A stretch of DNA of 64,000 bases from Haloplanus sp. GDY1 (GTDB lineage: Archaea > Halobacteriota > Halobacteria > Halobacteriales > Haloferacaceae). The notes below the pieces were generated by a model. It was not told the origin of the DNA. It did not search any database and saw only the letters and a list, made by a program, of their open reading frames with translations. Shown here in pieces: positions 32,564 to 40,709 of this stretch. The stretch is from the NCBI RefSeq assembly GCF_023703775.1, contig NZ_CP098514.1:1178001-1242000 (forward strand). The letters run 5' to 3'. The translations under genes and the position numbers were made by a program. Numbering within the stretch: the first letter of the stretch is position 1; each line of letters begins with the position of its first letter.

Positions 32564-32767
32564 ATGCCGGATCCCGAGCGGCTGCGAGACAGCACCCAGA
32601 TCGTGCTGCCCTGTGAGGAGCTGTCCGGACTCCGCGGCGACATCGAGTCCGACTTCGCCGTCTCCGTCTTCGCGGCCGACGGGACGACCTGTCGGATCGT
32701 CGGCAGCCCGGTCGAGATCAAGGCCGTCGGTCGCTTTCTCGCCCGCCACGGGATCAACCTCGCGTGA
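32564..32767 (+). CDS. Small conserved haloarchaeal protein (VNG_1110C-like)
   Basis: A 67-residue protein, acidic and without membrane segments. The central LPCEELSGLRGDIESDFAVSVF and the ending RIVGSPVEIKAVGRFLARHGINLA suggest a small alpha-beta fold with a KH-like turn. I recall a haloarchaeal family named after VNG_1110C with this ending, but the match is from memory. A GGTTATACTG box at 32526-32535 lies about 29-38 bases before the ATG, supporting expression. It precedes the cytochrome oxidase genes on the same strand. Function is unknown. Confidence 0.72.
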   Translation: MPDPERLRDSTQIVLPCEELSGLRGDIESDFAVSVFAADGTTCRIVGSPVEIKAVGRFLARHGINLA

Positions 32768-32811
32768 GGACGCGTCGAAGCGTTTTCTACGGTCGACTCC
32801 CTACGCCGCGT

Positions 32812-33174
32812 ATGGACGATCAACCGGGACTGAGCGATCAGTATCGGATGGCGAGTCCCTGGCCGCTCTTCGTCGCGCTCGGCATCCCCATCGCGGAACT
32901 CGGCATCCTGTTCGACGTGTTCGTCGTCGCGGTGGCGGGGCTGCTCCTGTTCTGCGGGAGCGTGACCGGGCTGATCCGGGAGGCCGGCTACGCCGAGACG
33001 GCGTGGCGACCGCTCGCCGTCTTCGCCGTCCTCCTGGTCGCCGTCGGCGGCGTCCTCGCCTTCACCGACGTGAACCTCGTGACGCGCGGCTACGCCATCA
33101 TCACGGCCGGCGTCATCCTCGCCCTCGCGGGCATCGGCGGCGAACTGTTCGTCCCGAAACGGGAACCGGTCTGA
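32812..33174 (+). CDS. Membrane protein of the cytochrome oxidase cluster (DUF7541-like)
   Basis: A 120-residue protein with a short polar head (MDDQPGLSDQYRMASPWP) and four membrane helices (about 18-36, 37-57, 68-88 and 90-110). It lies upstream of a second small membrane protein and oxidase subunit I, all rightward. The head motif followed by hydrophobic helices is typical of a haloarchaeal family at this position, named here from memory. A role in haem-copper oxidase assembly or as an accessory subunit is inferred from context only. The start at 32812 avoids an N-terminal extension that overlaps the upstream stop region. Confidence 0.75.
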   Translation: MDDQPGLSDQYRMASPWPLFVALGIPIAELGILFDVFVVAVAGLLLFCGSVTGLIREAGYAETAWRPLAVFAVLLVAVGGVLAFTDVNLVTRGYAIITAGVILALAGIGGELFVPKREPV

Positions 33175-33262
33175 GCGCCGTCACGGGAGCGCTCGCGGCG
33201 GTCGACCGACCCCACCTGCCCGGATGGAAACCTATTTGTTCGGCCTGTGTTATGGGTGGGAT

Positions 33263-33559
33263 ATGGCGACGAAAGTGTTCGATCGGGAGACGCTCCTCGA
33301 TCTGACGGTGAATTTCATTCCGCTGTTCATCATCCTCTTTTTCATCGTCGGATACGCCGTCTTCAACCCGTTCGACATCGGCACGACGGGTCGGATCCTC
33401 CAGTACGTACTGCTGGTCGCTCCCTTCGTTTTGCTCGCGATCCTGACCTACCTCTCGGGCAAGGCCATCTCGCTGGCGGAGAAGGGAAGTCCGGTGTACA
33501 TGCCCGGCGGCGCGACCGTCGACGGCGCCGAACCGATCGAGGACGAACACGGGGAGTGA
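33263..33559 (+). CDS. Membrane protein of the cytochrome oxidase cluster (DUF6684-like)
   Basis: A 98-residue protein with two membrane helices (about 15-37 and 45-67) and a C-terminal acidic tail. The pattern MATKVFDRETLLDLTVN then IPLFIILFFIVGYAVFNPF is typical of a small haloarchaeal family next to oxidase subunit I. A CTATTTGT box at 33230-33237 is 26-33 bases upstream of the ATG, favouring the start at 33263 over one at 33224. No cofactor ligands are present, so it is likely an accessory subunit. Confidence 0.8.
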   Translation: MATKVFDRETLLDLTVNFIPLFIILFFIVGYAVFNPFDIGTTGRILQYVLLVAPFVLLAILTYLSGKAISLAEKGSPVYMPGGATVDGAEPIEDEHGE

Positions 33560-33631
33560 CCCCCCGCCGGACGGCCGTCAGCCCCTCCGAGAGCCGCGTC
33601 CGTCGGCCGATCCGTCGAAAACCGGTCCCGA

Positions 33632-33642
33632 ATATTTCTTAA
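33632..33642 (+). promoter_or_regulatory. TATA-like box of cytochrome oxidase subunit I
   Basis: ATATTTCTTAA lies 24-34 bases before the ATG at 33666, the position expected for a leaderless haloarchaeal message. It gives oxidase subunit I its own promoter in addition to read-through from upstream. Confidence 0.6.
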
Positions 33643-33665
33643 CCCTGCGTTCCTGAGCAACGCCC

Positions 33666-35420
33666 ATGCAGATCACCGGACAGTTAGCGTTGACGGTGTT
33701 CATGGGGCTCTTCCTCGTGATCATCGCCGCGTGGCTCGCGCGGATCGAGGACTGGCGGTCGTACACGCCGCTCGGGAGCGGCGGGGCGACCGGCGAGTCG
33801 GGGTACGTCTCACAGGAGAAGCCGGCCGGTATCATCCGTTGGCTGACGACGGTCGACCACAAGGACATCGGGATGCTCTACGGCGCCTACGGCGTCATCG
33901 CCTTCGTCGTCGGCGGCCTCATGATCATGATCATGCGGGTCGAGCTGATCGACCCCGGAATGACGATCATCTCGAACACGTTTTACAACTCCCTGTTGAC
34001 GAGTCACGGGATCACCATGCTGTTCCTGTTCGGGACGCCCATCATCGCGGCGTTCGCGAACTACCTCGTCCCGCTCCTGATCGGCGCGGACGACATGGCG
34101 TTCCCCCGGATCAACGCCATCGCCTTCTGGCTCCTGCCGCCCGGGGCGCTGCTCATCTGGGCCGGGTTCTTCCCGCTCGGTGACATCGTCCCCGCCCAGA
34201 CCGCCTGGACGCTCTACACGCCGCTCTCGGCGGGCGTCGGCGGCGGCAATCAGGCCAACGCCGGGGTCGACCTGATGATCCTCGGCCTCCACCTCACCGG
34301 CGTCTCGGCGACGATGGGGTCGATCAACTTCATCGCGACCATCCTCACCGAACGCGCCGAGGAGGTGACCTGGGCCAACCTCGACATCTTCTCGTGGACC
34401 ATCCTCACCCAGTCGGGGCTGATCCTCTTTGCCTTCCCGCTGCTCGGGAGCGCGCTGATCATGCTCCTGCTGGACCGCAACCTCGGCACCACCTTCTTCG
34501 CCATCGAAGCCGGCGGGACGATGCTCTGGCAACACCTGTTCTGGTTCTTCGGCCACCCCGAGGTGTACATCCTCGTCCTCCCGCCGATGGGCATCGTCAG
34601 TTACGTCCTCCCGCGGTTCTCCGGCCGGCGGCTGTTCGGCTTCAAGTTCGTCGTCTACTCCACGCTCGCCATCGGCGTGCTCTCCTTCGGCGTCTGGGCC
34701 CACCACATGTTCGCCACCGGCATGGACCCGCGCCTGCGCGCCTCGTTCATGGCGGTGTCGCTCGCCATCGCCATCCCCTCGGCGGTGAAGACGTTCAACT
34801 GGATCACGACGATGTGGAACGGCCGCCTCCGCCTGACGACGCCGATGCTGTTCTGTGTCGGCTTCGTCTCCAACTTCATCATCGGCGGCGTCACCGGCGT
34901 CTTCCTCGCCTCCATCCCCGTCGACCTGGTGCTTCACGACACCTACTACGTCGTCGGCCACTTCCACTACATCGTCATGGGCGCCATCGCCTTCGCCGGC
35001 TTCGCCGGACTCTACTACTGGTTCCCGATGTTCACCGGCCGGATGTACCAGCGCCGCCTCGGCAAGTGGCACTTCTGGCTCTGGATGTTCGGGTCGAACA
35101 TCACGTTCATCGCCATGATCGTCCTCGGCTACGGCGGCATGCCCCGGCGCTACTCCACCTACCTGCCGCAGTTCGCCACCTTCCACCAGATCGCCACGCT
35201 CGGCGCCGTGTTGATGTTCGTCGGCGGCCTCATCTGGACGTACAACTTCGTCGTCTCGTGGCTGGAGGGGCCGAAGGTGCAGGACGGCGACCCGTGGAAC
35301 CTGCGCGACGACGGCATGTACACCAACGAGTGGCAGTGGTTCGAGAACAGGATGGAGACGGCCATCACCGACGGCGGCGACGAGGAGGTCGCCACCGACG
35401 GCGGCACGACCGACGAGTAA
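33666..35420 (+). CDS. coxA: Cytochrome c oxidase subunit I (A-type haem-copper oxidase)
   Basis: A 584-residue terminal oxidase subunit. Low-spin haem ligands are H114 and H434 and the high-spin haem ligand is H432. CuB ligands are H297, H346 and H347, and Y301 (in HPEVY) is the cross-linked tyrosine of A-type enzymes; E299 marks the D channel. K375 lies in the AIPSAVKTFNW stretch near the K channel. It has about twelve helices plus an N-terminal extra helix. It reduces O2 and pumps protons. Subunit II and other subunits are not in the window. The poorly conserved C-terminal tail (540-584) is acidic. Confidence 0.95.
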   Translation: MQITGQLALTVFMGLFLVIIAAWLARIEDWRSYTPLGSGGATGESGYVSQEKPAGIIRWLTTVDHKDIGMLYGAYGVIAFVVGGLMIMIMRVELIDPGMTIISNTFYNSLLTSHGITMLFLFGTPIIAAFANYLVPLLIGADDMAFPRINAIAFWLLPPGALLIWAGFFPLGDIVPAQTAWTLYTPLSAGVGGGNQANAGVDLMILGLHLTGVSATMGSINFIATILTERAEEVTWANLDIFSWTILTQSGLILFAFPLLGSALIMLLLDRNLGTTFFAIEAGGTMLWQHLFWFFGHPEVYILVLPPMGIVSYVLPRFSGRRLFGFKFVVYSTLAIGVLSFGVWAHHMFATGMDPRLRASFMAVSLAIAIPSAVKTFNWITTMWNGRLRLTTPMLFCVGFVSNFIIGGVTGVFLASIPVDLVLHDTYYVVGHFHYIVMGAIAFAGFAGLYYWFPMFTGRMYQRRLGKWHFWLWMFGSNITFIAMIVLGYGGMPRRYSTYLPQFATFHQIATLGAVLMFVGGLIWTYNFVVSWLEGPKVQDGDPWNLRDDGMYTNEWQWFENRMETAITDGGDEEVATDGGTTDE

Positions 35421-35456
35421 GCAGCCCCCGTTTTCGGTCGCGGTTCGACGCCGCAG

Positions 35457-35540
35457 TCAGGTCGCCAGCAGGATGCCGGTGACGAACATCAGGAGCGCGA
35501 CGCTCCCCAGAATGATGCCGAGGATGTCCTGGTTGGTCAT
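35457..35540 (-). CDS. Single-helix 27-residue membrane peptide
   Basis: A 27-residue open frame starting with ATG at 35540: a short polar head (MTNQDI) then one membrane helix (LGIILGSVALLMFVTGILLA). It lies in the gap between oxidase subunit I and the next gene, on the opposite strand. Tiny membrane peptides often occur with terminal oxidases. The clean hydrophobic profile and small polar start argue for coding, but there is no Shine-Dalgarno or homology evidence available here. Confidence 0.5.
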   Translation of the reverse strand: MTNQDILGIILGSVALLMFVTGILLAT

Positions 35541-35621
35541 ACGTCGAGGGACGACCGGCGTCGGCAAAGGCTCGTCGGTTCGAATGGAAAGCGCTAATCG
35601 CCTCCCGGCCGTAGCGCCGCC

Positions 35622-35903
35622 GTGACCGGGACGCAGTCGCGCCTCGACGGCCGGCGGTTCGTGCTGTTCCTGTACGTGCTCATCGTCGGCATCGCCGGCG
35701 CCCTCGGCCTCGTACTGGGGTCGGTCGTCCCGATGGGGAGCGCGCCGCGGCTGTTCTTCCTGATCCGGCTGCCGCCGACCGGAGTCGGCTTCGCGGCCTA
35801 CGGGATGGTGACCGTCGCCGTCGCCCTCGGCGTCCCGCTGGCGCTCGTGGGCTACCTGTCCGACCGACTCGATACCGAGACGGCCCGGGGTAAAGACACT
35901 TAG
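35622..35903 (+). CDS. Membrane protein of the cytochrome oxidase cluster (DUF7520-like)
   Basis: A 93-residue protein with two helices (about 12-37 and 52-78) and a GTG start at 35622. The polar N-terminus MTGTQSRLDGRRF and the short loop with RLPPTGVG are typical of a haloarchaeal family found near coxA. No ATG is available in frame. It is probably part of the oxidase gene group; the function is unknown. Confidence 0.75.
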   Translation: MTGTQSRLDGRRFVLFLYVLIVGIAGALGLVLGSVVPMGSAPRLFFLIRLPPTGVGFAAYGMVTVAVALGVPLALVGYLSDRLDTETARGKDT

Positions 35904-35926
35904 TCCTGGCTGGTCGAGAGGGGAAC

Positions 35927-36325
35927 ATGTACCACGTCGTGATCGGCGTCGACGACAACGAGGAGCGAGCACTCGCGTGTGCGCGGGCCGTCGCCGACCT
36001 GCCGGGGGCCGAGACGGGGGCGCGCGTCACCATCATCCACAGTTTCACGGACAACCCGAGCGGCGCCTCCGCGTCACAGATCGGCTCGGTGCGCGAAGCG
36101 ACCGAGTTCCTCGAGGAGCGCGGCATCGAGGTGAGCGTGACGGAGTCGAGCGGCGACCCCGCCGAACAGATCCTCGACGCGGCGACCGACGGGGACGCGA
36201 ACCTCATCGTCGTCGCCGGCCGGAAGCGCTCGCCGACTGGGAAGGCGCTGTTCGGGAGCGTCACGCAGTCGGTGATCCTGAACGCCGACCGGCCGGTGAT
36301 GGTCGCCGGCGACACCGACGACTAG
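35927..36325 (+). CDS. Universal stress protein (UspA family)
   Basis: A 132-residue UspA-fold protein. It shows the start VVIGVDDNEERAL, the central DAATDGDANLIVVAGRKRSPTGKALFGSVTQSVI (about 84-117) with the ATP-binding G-x2-G-x9-G(S/T) pattern, and the final strand PVMVAGD. It probably binds ATP and acts in stress responses in the cytoplasm. The stop shares the tetranucleotide CTAG with the stop of the converging thioredoxin-fold gene. The gene lies 23 bases downstream of the small oxidase-cluster protein. Confidence 0.92.
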   Translation: MYHVVIGVDDNEERALACARAVADLPGAETGARVTIIHSFTDNPSGASASQIGSVREATEFLEERGIEVSVTESSGDPAEQILDAATDGDANLIVVAGRKRSPTGKALFGSVTQSVILNADRPVMVAGDTDD

Positions 36326-37035
36326 AACAGCGCCTCGGCGTACGTCGCCGGCGGCTTCCGCCCGGCGACGGTGTCCACGAGGTCGCCCGCGCGGAACCGA
36401 CAGACGGCGGGCGCCGTGGTCACGTCGAACGTGCGACGGAACGCGGGCACGGATTCGCCGTCGACGCCGGCGACGGCGACGTCGTCGGGGAGCGCGTCGA
36501 GCACGGCGTCGAGGTCGTCCTTCAGGGCGTCACAGGGCGCACAGTCGCGTCGCCACACCGTTATCACGGCGTCGTGGTGCGCGTCGAGAAACGCCGCCCA
36601 CTCCTCGTCGTCGAGTTCGGGCACGCCCGCCGGCACCGGCGACGCCGGCGTGAGTTCGCCGACGAGCGTCGCCATCGTCGCCAGTCGCTGGTCGTCGACG
36701 CCGGGGCCGGCGTCGGCCTCCGGCCGGTCGCTCGCGGAGCGTGACTCCGCGCCGCCGAGGACGGCCCGGATCGAGAGCGCCGCGATCAGATCCTCGCGGG
36801 TCACCGTCCCGGCGTCGATCCGCTCGCCGGCCGCCGCCTCGCTCACGCCGAACGTCTCCGCGACCGTCCGACGGAACCGGTCGGCGTCCGCGTCGGCGTA
36901 GGAGTCGCGGTAGATCCGGCGGGTCGACTCGAACTCGTCGGTCGTGACCAGCCCGTCCGACCGTTCGTCGACGACGCCGGCCGCGATCAGTCGGTCCAGC
37001 GCGGATTCGAGGGCCGCCTCCGAGGGACCGTCCAT
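36322..37035 (-). CDS. Thioredoxin-fold protein co-transcribed with the ABC transporter
   Basis: A 237-residue protein with an N-terminal helical domain (1-95) and a C-terminal thioredoxin fold (about 140-235) bearing the redox motif C165-A-P-C168 and the cis-proline at P209. No signal peptide or membrane segment is present, so it works in the cytoplasm. Its start at 37035 is one base after the livF stop, placing it at the end of the branched-chain amino-acid/amide transporter operon. A GTG nine bases upstream is an alternative start. The fusion of a helical domain to thioredoxin is unusual; the partner proteins are unknown. Confidence 0.8.
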   Translation of the reverse strand: MDGPSEAALESALDRLIAAGVVDERSDGLVTTDEFESTRRIYRDSYADADADRFRRTVAETFGVSEAAAGERIDAGTVTREDLIAALSIRAVLGGAESRSASDRPEADAGPGVDDQRLATMATLVGELTPASPVPAGVPELDDEEWAAFLDAHHDAVITVWRRDCAPCDALKDDLDAVLDALPDDVAVAGVDGESVPAFRRTFDVTTAPAVCRFRAGDLVDTVAGRKPPATYAEALF

Positions 37036-37036
37036 C

Positions 37037-37780
37037 TCAGACACCCAGGTAGCGCTCCCGGATCTCGTCGTCCCCGCGGAGTTCGTCGGCCGTGCCGTCG
37101 AAGACGATCTCTCCCTGGTCGACGACGTACGCGTGCCCGGCGATCTTGATCGCGGCCGCCGCGTTCTGTTCGACCAGCAGGATCGTCACGCCCTGCTCGC
37201 TGATCCGCTCGATGGCCGCCTCCACGTCCTCGACGATCTGGGGGGCCAGCCCCTCGTAGGGCTCGTCGAGCAGGAGGAGGTCGGTGCTCTGCTTGAGCGC
37301 GCGGGCGATGGCGAGCATCTGCTGTTCCCCGCCGGAGAGCGTCCCCGCCTTCTGGGTCTTCCGCTCGCCGAGGCGGGGGAAGTCGTCGTACACCTGTTCG
37401 GTGGACATCGACCGGCCGGTCGAGGTGAGCGGCCGTCGCCAGGTGTTCGAGGCGTTGCGCGACACCTCCGCGATCCGGAGGTTCTCCTCGACGGTGAGGT
37501 TGGCGAACACCCGCCGCTCCTCGGGCACCAGCGAGATGCCCTGCATCGCCACGTCGTCGGCGGGCATGCCGGTGATGTCCTCGCCCTTGAACCGGATCGA
37601 TCCCTCGCGGACCTGCGGGGGGTTCGCGCCACAGATGGAGCGGAGCGTGGTCGTCTTGCCCGCGCCGTTGCGTCCGAGGAGGGCACAGATCTCCCCCTCC
37701 TCGACGGACAGCGAGAGGTCACGGAGGATGTGGCTCTCGCCGTAGTAGGCGTCGATGGCGTCGACGTCGAGCAGGCTCAC
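37037..37780 (-). CDS. livF: ABC transporter ATPase, LivF type
   Basis: A 247-residue ATPase. Walker A is GRNGAGKTTT (about 37-46), the signature is LSGGEQQ and Walker B is LLLLDEP. The Q-loop lies in LVPEERRVF. An insertion of about 20 residues (WRRPLTSTGRSMSTEQVYDD) follows. It powers import with LivG and the permeases. The GTG start at 37780 overlaps the livG stop (GTGA). Confidence 0.93.
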   Translation of the reverse strand: MSLLDVDAIDAYYGESHILRDLSLSVEEGEICALLGRNGAGKTTTLRSICGANPPQVREGSIRFKGEDITGMPADDVAMQGISLVPEERRVFANLTVEENLRIAEVSRNASNTWRRPLTSTGRSMSTEQVYDDFPRLGERKTQKAGTLSGGEQQMLAIARALKQSTDLLLLDEPYEGLAPQIVEDVEAAIERISEQGVTILLVEQNAAAAIKIAGHAYVVDQGEIVFDGTADELRGDDEIRERYLGV

Positions 37781-38535
37781 AGGTCGACACCTCCGAGGTA
37801 GGCCTCCTGCACCTCGGGATCGCCCCTGATCTCGTCGGGCGTCCCCTCGGCGATCACCTGGCCGCGGTTGAGGACGACGATCCGATCCGAGATCCGGAAG
37901 ACGATCTCCATGTCGTGTTCGATGAGGACGAACGTGAGGCCGAGTTCGCGTTTGACCTCCTCGACGAGGTCGACCGTCGACTCGGTCTCCTCCGGGGACA
38001 TGCCGGCGGTCGGTTCGTCCATCAGGAGGAGGTCGGGTTCGGCCGCGAGGGCGATACCGATCTCGAGGCGGCGCTTGTCGCCGTACGGCAGTTCGGCGGC
38101 CGTCCGGTCGGCCTGCGCGAGGAGGCCGACCGCGTCGAGGGTGTCCGCCGCCACCTGGTGGACGCCGGTGAGGCTGTCCCGGTGTTCGAGGAACTTGAAC
38201 CCGAATGATCCGTGTTCGGCCGCGAGCGCAGCGATCTCGGCGTTCTCTCGGACGGTGAGGTTCGAGAAGATGGAGGCCGTCTGGAAGGACTTGCTGATCC
38301 CCATCTGGACCACCTCGTGGGGGTCGCGGTTCACGATGGACTCGCCCTTGAACCGGATGTCGCCGGCGGTCGGGTCGAGACGGCGCGTGATGAGGTTGAT
38401 GAGCGTCGACTTCCCCGCGCCGTTCGGTCCGATGATCGAGACGCGTTCGTCCTCCTCGACGGAGAGGTCCACGTCGTCGGTGGCGACGAGGCCGCCGAAC
38501 TCCTTGACCAGCCCCTCGGTTTCGAGCAGCGCCAT
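37777..38535 (-). CDS. livG: ABC transporter ATPase, LivG type
   Basis: A 252-residue ATPase of the LivG subfamily. Walker A is GPNGAGKST (about 36-44), Walker B is DLLLMDEPTAGM and the H-loop is LIEHDMEIVF. The signature is degenerate: PYGDKRRLEIG in place of LSGGQ, which is common in LivG-type proteins. The ATG at 38535 is favoured, sharing one base with the livM stop; a GTG three bases upstream is possible. Confidence 0.93.
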   Translation of the reverse strand: MALLETEGLVKEFGGLVATDDVDLSVEEDERVSIIGPNGAGKSTLINLITRRLDPTAGDIRFKGESIVNRDPHEVVQMGISKSFQTASIFSNLTVRENAEIAALAAEHGSFGFKFLEHRDSLTGVHQVAADTLDAVGLLAQADRTAAELPYGDKRRLEIGIALAAEPDLLLMDEPTAGMSPEETESTVDLVEEVKRELGLTFVLIEHDMEIVFRISDRIVVLNRGQVIAEGTPDEIRGDPEVQEAYLGGVDL

Positions 38536-39638
38536 CACTCCTCACCCCCCGTGATCCGGTCGCGGACATCGCGGAAGAACCCCCAGATGCCGCGGGGGAA
38601 GACCCAGATGGTCACGACGAACACGAGGCCGAGGATCAGGTGCCAGAAGGGCGCGATGAAGTCGACCGGATGCCCCCCGCTGACGATGTTCTCGACGTAG
38701 AGGTAGACCCCCGCGCCGACGATGGGACCGAACAGCGATCCGGTCCCGCCGAGGACGGTCATGATGACCACCTCCCCGCTCGTGGTCCAGTACAGCGAGG
38801 CCAGCGGGACGTACGATCCGTGGATGACGAACAGGCTCCCGGCCACGCCGGCGAAGAAGCCGGAGAGGATGAACGACATCAGCCGGTAGCGCCAGACGTT
38901 CAGCCCGACGAACTCGGCGCGCTGTTCGTTCTCGCGGATCGCACGGAACACCATCCCGTACGGCGAGTGGAGGATGCGGTAGCCGAGCGCCACACAGAGG
39001 AGCGTGATGACCGCCACGAAGGCGTAGAGATACGTCCCCAGTAGGGGTCCGAGGACGAGCGGAAGTTCGCCCTCGAGCGGGACCATCCCGAGCAGTTCGC
39101 CCGTCTGGACGCCGGTGAACCCGTTCTCCCCGCCGGTGATGAAGGCCAGCGGCGAGGAGGACATGTAGAACAGCATCTGTGCGAACGCGAGCGTGAGGAT
39201 GGCGAAGTAGATGCCGCCCCGGCGGAGCGACAGGAAGCCCAGGAACCACGCGAGCAGGACGGCGAAGCCCGTCCCGGCCGCCACCATCAGGATGGGCGAG
39301 CCGGAGACCTGCTGGCTGAACACGGCGGCCGCGTAGGCCGCGCCGCCCCAGAAGGCCGCGTGGCCGAAGGAGAGCAGCCCGGTGTAGCCGAGCAGCAGGT
39401 CGAACCCGAGCGCGAAGATGCCCCAGATGAGGATGAGCGTCGCGAGGCTCTGGTAGCCACGCAGGATCCCGCTCGTGACGGGCATGCGGGCGAAGACGAA
39501 GGGGAAGACGGCGAGGACGACGGCGGTGCCCGCCATGACGCGCGCCTCGTTGCCGCGGGGCGCCCAGACGCCGATGGCCTCGGCGATGGCCCCCTGTTCG
39601 GCCTCCGTCTCCGCCGTGGACGCAGGTTCGTCGCTCAC
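38535..39638 (-). CDS. livM: ABC transporter permease, LivM type
   Basis: A 367-residue permease with about ten helices. The polar acidic N-terminal extension (1-35) is followed by the LivM core, including the conserved NVWRYRLMSFILSGFFAGVAGSLF and the loop GLGTGSLFGPIVGAGV-like region (VLGGTGSLFGPIVGAGV). It pairs with LivH to form the channel. GTG at 39638 overlaps the livH stop (GTGA), which fixes the start. No ATG lies in frame nearby. Confidence 0.92.
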   Translation of the reverse strand: MSDEPASTAETEAEQGAIAEAIGVWAPRGNEARVMAGTAVVLAVFPFVFARMPVTSGILRGYQSLATLILIWGIFALGFDLLLGYTGLLSFGHAAFWGGAAYAAAVFSQQVSGSPILMVAAGTGFAVLLAWFLGFLSLRRGGIYFAILTLAFAQMLFYMSSSPLAFITGGENGFTGVQTGELLGMVPLEGELPLVLGPLLGTYLYAFVAVITLLCVALGYRILHSPYGMVFRAIRENEQRAEFVGLNVWRYRLMSFILSGFFAGVAGSLFVIHGSYVPLASLYWTTSGEVVIMTVLGGTGSLFGPIVGAGVYLYVENIVSGGHPVDFIAPFWHLILGLVFVVTIWVFPRGIWGFFRDVRDRITGGEE

Positions 39639-40576
39639 GGTGCCACCCCCTCCTCGCCGAGGAGGCCCTGTGGCCGCACCAGCAGGATGACCGCCGCGAT
39701 GGCGTAGAGCCCCACCTGCGCCCACGAGGAGAACGTCGCCACGAGAATGGCGTAGGTGAGCCCGAAGATGACGCCCCCCAGCGTCGCGCCGGCGATGGAG
39801 CCGACGCCGCCGATGACGACGGTCAGGAACGCGGGCACGAGGATGTCGTTCCCGATGGTCGGGTTGACGGGGTTGAGCGGGCCGCCGACGACGCCCGCGA
39901 CGCCGGCCAGCGCCGCGCCGATCCCGAAGACGGCGATGTACGGCCGGCTCAGCCGGATGCCGAGCAGTTCGACCATCTCGGGGTCGCGGGTGCCGGCCCG
40001 GACCACCAGCCCGAAGTCGGTGTACTCGACTAGCAGGTAGACGATGGCGACCAGCACCGCCGTGATGAGGATGACGTAGTATCGCCACGAGGAGATGGGG
40101 ATCCCCGCCAGGAACGGCACCTGCGGCGCCCCTTCGGCCCAGGCCGGCTGCGAGAAGGGCAGGCTGCTGGAGCCGAAGAAGATGCGGAAGACCTCCTGCA
40201 CGACGATGGCGAGCCCGAAGGTGACGAGGATCTGGTCCGTGTCCGGGCGATCCTTGAACGGTTCCACGACCCAGCGCTCCATCGCCAGTCCGACGACGAA
40301 CACGACGACCGGCACGAGAAGCAGGGCGGGGATGTACCCGAGGTCGAGGCCCAGGGTCCCGTAGCCCCACTCCTGCAGGAGGCCGCTGGTGAGGTTGATT
40401 TCGAGGGCGAACAACAGGCCGGCGTAGGTGCCGATCAGGTACAGCGCGCCGTGGGCGAAGTTGACGAACTTCAGCGTCCCGAGGATGATCGACAGGCCGA
40501 CCGCCAGCAGGATGTAGATGGCGCCCTGCTGCAGTCCGTTGAGGAGGACGGTTATCGCCTCGATGTGAAAGCTCAT
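39635..40576 (-). CDS. livH: ABC transporter permease, LivH type
   Basis: A 313-residue permease with about eight helices. The LivH signature LQQGAIYILLAVGLSIILGTLKFVNFAHG (about 15-43) and a second GGVGSIAGATLGGVIFG (about 263-279) are clear. It sits 133 bases downstream of the binding-protein gene, so it may have a separate promoter in that gap. LivH, LivM, LivG and LivF overlap one another and form one transcription unit. Confidence 0.93.
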   Translation of the reverse strand: MSFHIEAITVLLNGLQQGAIYILLAVGLSIILGTLKFVNFAHGALYLIGTYAGLLFALEINLTSGLLQEWGYGTLGLDLGYIPALLLVPVVVFVVGLAMERWVVEPFKDRPDTDQILVTFGLAIVVQEVFRIFFGSSSLPFSQPAWAEGAPQVPFLAGIPISSWRYYVILITAVLVAIVYLLVEYTDFGLVVRAGTRDPEMVELLGIRLSRPYIAVFGIGAALAGVAGVVGGPLNPVNPTIGNDILVPAFLTVVIGGVGSIAGATLGGVIFGLTYAILVATFSSWAQVGLYAIAAVILLVRPQGLLGEEGVAP

Positions 40577-40626
40577 CGTCTCACCCCACGGGAGTCGTCA
40601 CGCCCGGAGGATCGACGACGGGGAAC

Positions 40627-40662
40627 GGTTAGTAGTGTCATGTTTAGGGTTAGTGTGGTCAT
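40627..40662. promoter_or_regulatory. Direct repeats upstream of livH
   Basis: GGTTAGTAGTGTCAT (40627-40641) and GGTTAGTGTGGTCAT (40648-40662) repeat with a start-to-start distance of 21 bases, two turns of the helix. They lie in the 133-base gap between the binding-protein gene and livH, next to AT-rich sequence. A regulator-binding site for the permease operon is plausible. Confidence 0.45.
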
Positions 40663-40709
40663 AATTGGCTATAGTTTTGCACCACGGGTGAGCGAGGGGG
40701 AAGCCGGCG

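Noticed and set aside
37777-38535. LivG signature motif mismatch as a defect
   Set aside because: The degenerate LSGGQ is common in LivG-type ATPases. Walker motifs are intact, so it is not a sign of inactivation.
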